NCBI GenBank assembly: GCA_002779455.1
Contig: PEWM01000057.1
Location: 1 to 5,477, forward strand
Length of the DNA stretch: 5,477 nt
Source: Deltaproteobacteria bacterium CG07_land_8_20_14_0_80_60_11
GTDB lineage: Bacteria; Desulfobacterota; Desulfobaccia; Desulfobaccales; 0-14-0-80-60-11
Direction of reading: 5' to 3'
The position numbers and the translations under genes were made by a program. Positions 1 to 3,830 of this stretch are shown here, piece after piece (positions within the stretch are counted from its first letter, which is position 1; every line of letters starts with the position of its first letter). The notes beneath the pieces were generated by a model. The model was not told the origin of the DNA. It ran no database searches and saw nothing but the letters and a program-made list of their open reading frames with translations.

Positions 1-1031
1 CTCCCCTGGAGCCCTTGGATATAAATTCCATCCGGGATTTTGACGAGCTCCTGCGGGCCATGGGCAAGACCGCGTTCGGCGGCCGCAGTCTGGGAGAGGC
101 CGCCGAGGTCTTGACCCACATGGTGCGGGACCCGGAGTGCGCCATCGTCGGCACCTTTTCCGGGGCCATGAGCGTGGCCAAGATGGGGTTGTTGATCTGT
201 GAGATGATCGACCGGGGTTGGCTGAAGATTATCATCACCACCGGGGCCCTCATCGCCCACGGGTTCATCGAGACCCTGGGCCGGTTGCACTACAAGTACC
301 CGGAGCAGGTATCGGACCGGCAGCTCTACCGGCAGGGCTACAACCGCATTTATGACACCCTGGAGATGGAAGCCAACCTGGATTATGCCGAAGACGTGTT
401 CAGCACGGTATTAAAGGGGTTGGACCCGGATCAGGTCTGGTCCTCGGCCAGTCTCTGCCGGGAGTTGGGGAAATATCTGGCGGAGCAGAGCGACAGCCCC
501 GGGATTTTGCGCTCCGCCTTTTTGAAAGGCGTGCCGGTGTTCATCCCGGCCTTCACCGATTCGGAATTGGGCCTGGACCTGGCGGGGTTCATGGTGCGGC
601 GGGCGCTGGCGGAGGGTAAGGACATCGGCGAGGCCCTCGGGTCGGTTTCCCTAAAATTCAACCCCTTCCTGGACCTGGGCGCTTATGCCCAAAAGGCGTT
701 GGCGGCCCCGAAACTGGGAATCTTTACGGTGGGCGGCGGCGTGCCCCGGAACTGGGCCCAGCAGGTGGCGCCCTACCTGGATTTGCTGCAAACTCGCCTG
801 AACCTTAATCTACCGGAAGTGCGGTTTCACTGTGGGGTGCGGCTCTGCCCGGAGCCGGCCCATTGGGGGGGCTTGAGCGGCTGCACCTTCAAGGAGGGGG
901 TCTCCTGGGGCAAATTTGTCTCTCCGGAGGACGGCGGCCGTTACGCCGAGGTCCTGTGCGACGCCACCATCGCCTGGCCCCTTCTCCTGGCGGGCGTCAG
1001 CCAGCGTCTTGACAAAGCGCCAACGGCTTAA
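1..1031 (+). CDS. Deoxyhypusine synthase-like protein (5' end outside window)
   Basis: Family: deoxyhypusine synthase (DHS), NAD-dependent enzymes that transfer the aminobutyl group of spermidine; cytosolic. Bacteria lack eIF5A, so bacterial members must use another acceptor, possibly a polyamine (homospermidine-type chemistry); that role is inference. Numbering from the TTG at 15, visible landmarks are GTFSGAMSVAKMG (46-58), IITTGALIAHG (73-83), YNRIYD (109-114), PVFIPAFTDSELG (174-186), the glycine-rich TVGGGVPRNW (238-247) and GVSWGKF (295-301). K300 aligns with the lysine that forms the enzyme-imine intermediate in human DHS (K329), and E294 with human E323. The human GGGVVKHH segment reads GGGVPRNW here, so human H288 is not conserved. 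The TTG is probably not the true start: the frame is open to the left edge and codons 3-14 read PLEP, which I recall as typical lead-in for bacterial homologues. Stop TAA at 1029-1031. No terminator is evident in the 19 bases before the convergent small ORF. Confidence 0.88.
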   Translation, partial: PLEPLDINSIRDFDELLRAMGKTAFGGRSLGEAAEVLTHMVRDPECAIVGTFSGAMSVAKMGLLICEMIDRGWLKIIITTGALIAHGFIETLGRLHYKYPEQVSDRQLYRQGYNRIYDTLEMEANLDYAEDVFSTVLKGLDPDQVWSSASLCRELGKYLAEQSDSPGILRSAFLKGVPVFIPAFTDSELGLDLAGFMVRRALAEGKDIGEALGSVSLKFNPFLDLGAYAQKALAAPKLGIFTVGGGVPRNWAQQVAPYLDLLQTRLNLNLPEVRFHCGVRLCPEPAHWGGLSGCTFKEGVSWGKFVSPEDGGRYAEVLCDATIAWPLLLAGVSQRLDKAPTA

Positions 1032-1050
1032 GTAAACCCGGCAAGATTTC

Positions 1051-1176
1051 TCAGGACATCCCGGAACCCAGGACCGCAATCCCGGCGACGACCGCTACGA
1101 AAATCAGCGCGGCCCACAGCGCCAGCCTCGCGGTGTTGATCCCGGAGACGCCCTTCATATACCTCGCGTAGTCCAT
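1051..1176 (-). CDS. Small single-span membrane protein, 41 aa, unrecognised
   Basis: I do not recognise the family. Translation from the ATG at 1176 to the TGA at 1051 gives 41 residues: a short polar, basic N-terminus (MDYARYMKGVSGINTAR) and then one continuous hydrophobic stretch at about residues 18-38 (LALWAALIFVAVVAGIAVL...), ending GSGMS. This is a typical one-helix inner-membrane miniprotein. Third codon positions are mostly G or C, as in the neighbouring genes. A purine-rich GGGTGGGG sits just before the ATG, rather close for a ribosome site. A promoter-like pair lies about 30 bases upstream (1212-1240). The frame is closed by an in-frame TAA 36 bases upstream, so this is not the tail of the cation-efflux stump further up. 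It converges on the deoxyhypusine-synthase-like gene with 19 bases between the stops. It could still be a chance ORF; composition and hydrophobicity argue for a real gene. Confidence 0.5.
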   Translation of the reverse strand: MDYARYMKGVSGINTARLALWAALIFVAVVAGIAVLGSGMS

Positions 1177-1211
1177 ACCCCACCCGGTTGGTTCGGTTTG
1201 AATTTTCCCTT

Positions 1212-1240
1212 ACCATATTGCCGGCGGCTAAGAATGACAA
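1212..1240 (-). promoter_or_regulatory. Possible sigma-70 promoter for the 41-aa membrane protein
   Basis: On the minus strand TTGTCA (1235-1240; 5/6 match to TTGACA) is followed after exactly 17 bases by TATGGT (1212-1217; 4/6 match to TATAAT). The expected transcript start near 1205 leaves a leader of about 29 bases before the ATG at 1176. The match is moderate and such sites arise by chance, so the correct spacing and position upstream of a plausible ORF carry most of the weight. Confidence 0.33.
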
Positions 1241-1248
1241 TTGGGGAT

Positions 1249-1268
1249 TTCCCTGATTTTGCAGGGAA
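1249..1268. repeat. Hairpin with CCCTG core (left of a pair)
   Basis: TTCCCTG (1249-1255) and CAGGGAA (1262-1268) form a perfect 7-bp stem with a 6-base loop. It sits one base from the next hairpin and shares its CCCTG core, so the two look like members of one small repeat family. No T-run follows on either strand, so a rho-independent terminator is not well supported. Confidence 0.6.
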
Positions 1269-1269
1269 G

Positions 1270-1292
1270 AACCCTGAATCTGCCTCAGGGTT
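1270..1292. repeat. Hairpin with CCCTG core (right of a pair)
   Basis: AACCCTGA (1270-1277) and TCAGGGTT (1285-1292) form a perfect 8-bp stem with a 7-base loop. The plus-strand continuation is TGGAG, too poor in T for a standard terminator. It lies immediately on the 3' side of the cation-efflux stump (minus strand), so it may be an element present at the point where that gene was lost. Confidence 0.6.
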
Positions 1293-1309
1293 TGGAGAAG
1301 AGAACCGGC

Positions 1310-1414
1310 GCCATTTGCCCGGGAGCCGGCCACCAGGGCCAGGACGCATTCCACCACGTTGTAGGCGATGGTGAAGTAGGCCAGGTGCAGGGCGTGGCGT
1401 CGCAGGTTGGTCAT
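1310..1414 (-). pseudogene. N-terminal stump of a cation-efflux (CDF-like) transporter
   Basis: The minus-strand frame from the ATG at 1414 begins MTNLRRHALHLAYFTIAYNV and runs on VECVLALVAGSRA. This matches from memory the first membrane helix of small cation-transporter proteins of the cation diffusion facilitator type, which normally continue AGSxALVGFGLDS and run to about 200 residues or more. Here the likeness stops around residue 34. The frame then reads through the paired hairpins and the antisense of the 41-aa gene to 1028 with no transporter character. The rest of the gene is not present in any frame of the window. The start codon lies six bases from a 7-base tandem repeat with no Shine-Dalgarno sequence, so both ends of the gene appear lost. 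I call it a decayed fragment, not a functional protein; a short expressed peptide cannot be excluded. Confidence 0.6.
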
Positions 1415-1420
1415 ATGAGT

Positions 1421-1441
1421 GAGCAGTGAGCAGTGAGCAGT
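1421..1441. repeat. Tandem 7-base repeat, three exact GAGCAGT copies
   Basis: Three consecutive perfect copies of GAGCAGT occupy 1421-1441, with a partial GAGT just before (1417-1420). A related AAGCAGTG recurs at 1591-1598. The array directly abuts the 5' end of the cation-efflux stump and begins a repeat-rich block that runs to about 1665. Confidence 0.8.
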
Positions 1442-1447
1442 TCCTCA

Positions 1448-1462
1448 TGGGCCTTTGGCCCA
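1448..1462. repeat. Perfect short hairpin TGGGCC-TTT-GGCCCA
   Basis: A 6-bp stem with a 3-base loop, fully complementary, lies between the 7-base tandem array and the palindrome doublet. Its role is unknown. It is GC-rich, but no U-tract follows on either strand, so it is not a standard terminator. Confidence 0.6.
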
Positions 1463-1491
1463 CCCGTAAAGCATGGAAAGCTGGTATTGAC

Positions 1492-1518
1492 TGGTGGCAC
1501 AGCCTTTCCAGGCTGTGC
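1492..1518 (+). repeat. REP-like palindromic unit 1
   Basis: The unit reads TGGTG followed by a perfect 8-bp hairpin: GCACAGCC (1497-1504), loop TTTCCA (1505-1510), GGCTGTGC (1511-1518). It pairs with an inverted sister copy 21 bases downstream. The head (TGGTG), palindrome and inverted doublet match the general architecture of REP/REPIN elements. No transposase is in the window. Confidence 0.75.
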
Positions 1519-1539
1519 ACGACTAACCTGCATCCATTT

Positions 1540-1565
1540 CACAGGCTGGAAAGCCTGTGCTACCA
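1540..1565 (-). repeat. REP-like palindromic unit 2, inverted copy of unit 1
   Basis: Read on the minus strand from 1565, the unit is TGGTA then GCACAGGC, loop TTTCCA, GCCTGTG. The 7-bp stem (1540-1546 with 1553-1559) is perfect. It matches unit 1 in head and loop but differs at two stem positions that pair with each other (C-G in unit 1, G-C here), so the hairpin is preserved. Together the two units form an inverted doublet of about 74 bases. Confidence 0.75.
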
Positions 1566-1602
1566 ATTTAAAGAACTTTTCAAGAACAGTAAGCAGTGTA
1601 GA

Positions 1603-1665
1603 GCGCACCGCGCACCAGGTTCACTGCTGGGCATTCTAAACATCATTTGGTGCGCAGTGCACACC
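1603..1665. repeat. GCGCACC direct and inverted repeat element
   Basis: GCGCACC occurs twice in tandem (1603-1609 and 1610-1616). GCGCACCA (1610-1617) is mirrored by TGGTGCGC (1648-1655) across a 30-base spacer. The right arm is itself part of a near-palindrome, GGTGCGCAGTGCACACC (1649-1665), with one mismatched pair. The block ends eight bases before the hydrolase stop codon. It looks like a degraded miniature element; no coding function is seen. Confidence 0.5.
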
Positions 1666-1672
1666 CTGAGAA

Positions 1673-2431
1673 CTACTTTTCCCGCGGGAAAATAAACGCC
1701 CTCAGACGCTCAGAATAAGTCTTGCCTCCCACCACATAGGTGTCGTTGTGGTGGGCCCCGGGGATGATATACAGATCCTTGGGAGAGTTGGCCGCGGCAA
1801 AGAGGCGGCGGCCCATAGCCACCGGGATGATCTCGTCGTCGGAGCCGTGGATGATGAGCACCGGCACCTTGACTTGATCAATTTTCCCCAGGTTGTCATA
1901 AGGGACCCGCGGGCGCCAGTCGAACAGGAAGGGGGCGAGCATTTTGGCCATGTCCGAGGAGTTGGTGAAGGCCGACTCCAGGATCAGGGCCCGGCAGGGT
2001 TTTCGGATGGCCAGGTCCGTGGCCAGGGCCGTGCCCAGGGAGCGGCCGAAGAGGACGATGTCCCCGCCGGGTATCCTCCGGGTCTCGGCCACGTAGCGGT
2101 AGGCCGCGGCCGCGTCTAAAAAGGTGCCCTCCCGGCTGATGCGGCCCTGGGAGCGGCCGTACTCCCGGTAGTCGAAGATGAAGACCTGGACCCCCGCCAG
2201 GTCATGGAGCAGCTTGATATTTTCCAGACGGTGGCTGATGTTGCCGGCGTTGCCGTGGAACCACACGAGCACCGGGGCCCCGGCCTTAGGTACCCACCAG
2301 CCGTGGAGCTTGACGCCGTCCGCGGCCTCAAAGAAGACGTCCTCGTATCTCAACCCGAAATCCGCCGGGTCGCCGACGAGATCAGGGTCGGGGAAGAAGA
2401 CGATGCCCTTTTCGGAATATTCCAGGATCAT
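1673..2431 (-). CDS. Alpha/beta hydrolase, Bem46/ABHD13-like
   Basis: A 252-residue serine hydrolase of the alpha/beta fold; the natural substrate is unknown. The oxyanion-hole motif FHGNAGN is at 58-64 and the FDYREYGRSQG strand-loop at 86-96. The nucleophile elbow GRSLG puts the catalytic serine at S131; the acid is D199 in HGSDDEIIP and the base probably H228 in PGAHHND. This order and length fit the Bem46/YfhR/ABHD13 group. The N-terminus (MILEYSEKGIVFFP) is only weakly hydrophobic and I see no cleavable signal, so a cytoplasmic or membrane-associated place is likely. The start is firm: an in-frame TAA immediately precedes the ATG at 2431, and GAGG lies 11 bases upstream. It follows the second transporter half by 14 bases and is probably the last gene of that operon. 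A perfect 16-base palindrome overlaps its last codons. Confidence 0.87.
   Translation of the reverse strand: MILEYSEKGIVFFPDPDLVGDPADFGLRYEDVFFEAADGVKLHGWWVPKAGAPVLVWFHGNAGNISHRLENIKLLHDLAGVQVFIFDYREYGRSQGRISREGTFLDAAAAYRYVAETRRIPGGDIVLFGRSLGTALATDLAIRKPCRALILESAFTNSSDMAKMLAPFLFDWRPRVPYDNLGKIDQVKVPVLIIHGSDDEIIPVAMGRRLFAAANSPKDLYIIPGAHHNDTYVVGGKTYSERLRAFIFPREK
1677..1692. terminator. Perfect 16-base palindrome at the hydrolase 3' end (weak terminator candidate)
   Basis: TTTTCCCGCGGGAAAA is an exact palindrome ending two bases inside the stop codon (1673-1675) on the minus strand. As a hairpin it would have almost no loop, and no U-run follows, so a terminator role is doubtful. A protein-binding or duplex-cruciform role is equally possible. 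Confidence 0.25.
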
Positions 2432-2445
2432 TTATAAATCTGCCT

Positions 2446-2961
2446 CTATAACAAAAAGGCCCCGATAATCCCTGAAGCTATAATAATCAGGCTGGGATCG
2501 ATCTTGGTAAAGGTGAGGAGCGCAAAGCTCACCACCGCGATACCCTTGGTCAGCGAGCCGGTAATGGAACTCTGGCTTAAAAAGATCAAGACTGCGGCCA
2601 ACAGACCCACAATCGCCGGTTTAATCCCAGCAAAACTGGCCATGACCAGCCACAATTCTTTATACCGCAGATAAAATTTCGTGACCAGGGTGACGATAAT
2701 AATACAAGGGAGGTAGCTGGCGGCCATGGCGATCAAGGCGCCGGCCAGGCCGCCGATCTTGAATCCTAAAAAGGCGTTCATCACCGTCAGCGGCCCGGGC
2801 GTCACCTGGCCGATGGCGATGGCATCAATAAATTCTTTGTTGGTCAGCCAATGATAATTATTGACAAATTCCCTTTGGAGCATGGGGATCATGGCATAAC
2901 CGCCACCGATAGTCAGGGCGTTGATCACAAACAGAATGCCCGCCATTTTGAGAAGTTCCAT
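2446..2961 (-). CDS. Chromate transporter (CHR) family protein, short form, second half
   Basis: A 171-residue integral membrane protein, half the size of full-length ChrA, so a short-chain CHR protein expected to work as a pair with the preceding gene. The N-terminal signature ALTIGGGYAMIP (15-26) and E31 are followed by the CHR motif AIGQVTPGP (49-57). Hydrophobic stretches near 5-25, 75-95, 108-130, 135-150 and 153-171 suggest about five to six membrane spans. Export of chromate by anion antiport is the family role; in split CHR pairs of anaerobes the true anion (chromate, sulfate or other) is not established. The ATG directly follows the upstream TAA with no spacer. Its ribosome site AGGAGG lies six bases upstream and forms the two arginine codons at the end of the preceding gene, so translation is very probably coupled. 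Stop TAG at 2446. Confidence 0.86.
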   Translation of the reverse strand: MELLKMAGILFVINALTIGGGYAMIPMLQREFVNNYHWLTNKEFIDAIAIGQVTPGPLTVMNAFLGFKIGGLAGALIAMAASYLPCIIIVTLVTKFYLRYKELWLVMASFAGIKPAIVGLLAAVLIFLSQSSITGSLTKGIAVVSFALLTFTKIDPSLIIIASGIIGAFLL

Positions 2962-3492
2962 TTAAGCCCTCCTGTACAGGACCAAACCCAACAGGCCCGC
3001 GGCCAAAATGATGGCGATGGGATTAACCTTAAAGATATCCAGGGCTATAAAGGCCCCTGCGGCCAGGGCGGCACTCCGGTATTCCGTCACGAGCTTGATG
3101 AGCATCTTATAGACTATAGAGGCGAGTAAGCCAACTACCGCCGCGGCCACGCCTTTCATGACCGACTGGAGCAGTGGGTTGTCCTTCGTGTGGAGATAGA
3201 AGGCCGCAAGTAAGATAGCCAACAGGGTGCCGGTGAAGGATTGTCCAAGGGTGGCGGTCAGCGCCCCTTTGAGTTGGCGGAGCTTATAGCCGATGCAAAT
3301 GCCGGTATTGACGATGGGGGGACCGGGGGTCATTTGGCCGATGGCGAGGCTCTCCACGAACTCATCGTGAGTGATCCACTTGCGTTTATCCACCAATTCG
3401 CGCTCGAAGAACGGGATCATGGAATATACGCCCCCGAAAGCAAAGGTCCCGATCTTTAAAAAAACCAGAAAAATTTTTTTAAGCGTTGGCAT
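2962..3492 (-). CDS. Chromate transporter (CHR) family protein, short form, first half
   Basis: A 176-residue CHR-family membrane protein that pairs with the next gene. From the start at 3492 it reads MPTLKKIF, then TFAFGGVYSMIP (16-27), E30/E32, W39 and the CHR motif AIGQMTPGP (50-58). Several hydrophobic helices follow, ending GLVLYRRA. I prefer the ATG at 3492 over the upstream one at 3504: GGAG lies six bases before 3492 and is supplied by the codons ATGGAG, whereas nothing like a ribosome site precedes 3504, which itself directly follows an in-frame TGA. The longer form would add MERV only. The start lies inside the 3' end of the frame descending from the truncated exporter (stop at 3479), a 14-base overlap in another frame, so reinitiation by the same ribosomes is plausible. 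An A7-T5 run falls in codons 5-8. Confidence 0.86.
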   Translation of the reverse strand: MPTLKKIFLVFLKIGTFAFGGVYSMIPFFERELVDKRKWITHDEFVESLAIGQMTPGPPIVNTGICIGYKLRQLKGALTATLGQSFTGTLLAILLAAFYLHTKDNPLLQSVMKGVAAAVVGLLASIVYKMLIKLVTEYRSAALAAGAFIALDIFKVNPIAIILAAGLLGLVLYRRA

Positions 3493-3706
3493 GACGCGCT
3501 CCATTCAAGCACGAATAAAGGGGATGGCCGCATTCCCCGGCAAAGGGAGAAACCGCCGGGCTGGTGAAGTTGAGGATGCTTACCTGGAAGGGCAGCAGCA
3601 GGAAGGCCCCGGATACCCCGCCCATGGAGGTGAAGGTGGAGACGACCAGAGCGATGAGAGGCGGAATGAGCGGGTTGACCTCCACCCCGGACACGGGAAA
3701 GAACAT
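3479..3706 (-). pseudogene. Truncated TauE/SafE-type exporter (N-terminus only), now a 75-codon leader ORF
   Basis: The frame opens at the ATG at 3706, with AGAGGTG just upstream, and encodes a membrane segment VEVNPLIPPLIALVVSTFTS followed by MGGVSGAFLLLPFQ (27-40) and FTSPAVS (47-53). From memory this is the first helix and signature of sulfite exporter TauE/SafE-family anion transporters, which normally run to about 250-350 residues and continue SATN after SPAVS. Here the likeness ends at S53 (about 3548). The remaining 22 residues (PFAGECGHPLYS...) are cysteine- and polar-containing without membrane character, and the frame stops at 3479, inside the start of the CHR gene. It keeps its own promoter and ribosome site, so it is probably still transcribed and perhaps translated as a leader. 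It could have a small functional role; a deletion remnant is the simpler reading. Confidence 0.7.
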
Positions 3707-3716
3707 GACCCACCTC

Positions 3717-3734
3717 TTGTGTAATTTTTCACAA
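3717..3734. promoter_or_regulatory. CRP/FNR-like palindrome over the expected transcript start
   Basis: TTGTG-N8-CACAA is a perfect 5-bp inverted repeat. Its core TGTGT-AATTTT-TCACA resembles the CRP-type site TGTGA-N6-TCACA with one half-site change. It runs from the inner edge of the -10 box across the predicted start (about 3727), a position expected for repression. The regulator is unknown; AT-rich palindromes can arise by chance. Confidence 0.4.
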
Positions 3735-3762
3735 AATTAGTCAAAATTGATACCGTTGTCAA
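3734..3762 (-). promoter_or_regulatory. Strong sigma-70 promoter for the exporter-stump/CHR/hydrolase operon
   Basis: On the minus strand TTGACA (3757-3762), an exact consensus -35, is followed after 17 bases by TAATTT (3734-3739; 4/6 match to TATAAT). The spacer and flanks are AT-rich against a GC-rich background. The expected start is near 3727, about 20 bases before the ATG at 3706. I see no comparable promoter between 3505 and 3547, so this one probably also serves the CHR pair and the hydrolase. Confidence 0.7.
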
Positions 3763-3796
3763 GGGAAAATTGGGGGGAAGAGGGGGAAGGGAGACC

Positions 3797-3817
3797 GGGA
3801 GGGGTGGTATCCCTCCC
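3797..3817 (-). terminator. Stem-loop after the GXGXG-domain gene
   Basis: GGGAGGG (3797-3803) and CCCTCCC (3811-3817) form a perfect 7-bp stem with a 7-base loop, 13 bases past the stop of the amidotransferase/GXGXG gene. On that strand it is followed by a long C/T-rich tract and not a U-run, so it could stabilise the 3' end or slow polymerase, but it is not a classic intrinsic terminator. Confidence 0.4.
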
Positions 3818-3830
3818 CACCTGAGTCAGC

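Noticed and set aside
15..17. TTG at 15 as the true start of the DHS-like gene
   Set aside because: The frame is open to the window edge and the preceding codons PLEP fit the family, so the real start is probably upstream.
1028..1414. One 128-residue minus-strand protein beginning with the cation-efflux N-terminus
   Set aside because: Only the first 34 or so residues look like a transporter. The remainder crosses two hairpins and overlaps the 41-aa membrane ORF in another frame, giving an arginine-rich nonsense tail.
1417..1665. A CRISPR array in the repeat block
   Set aside because: There are no evenly spaced direct repeats of 25-40 bases with unique spacers. The repeats are palindromes in inverted order and short tandems.
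1426..1695. Open frames of 68-89 codons on the plus strand through the repeat block
   Set aside because: They read through tandem repeats and REP-like palindromes, resemble no protein I know, and run past the 3' end of the hydrolase gene.
3502..3504. ATG at 3504 as the start of the first CHR gene
   Set aside because: It has no ribosome site and directly follows a TGA; the ATG at 3492 has GGAG six bases upstream.
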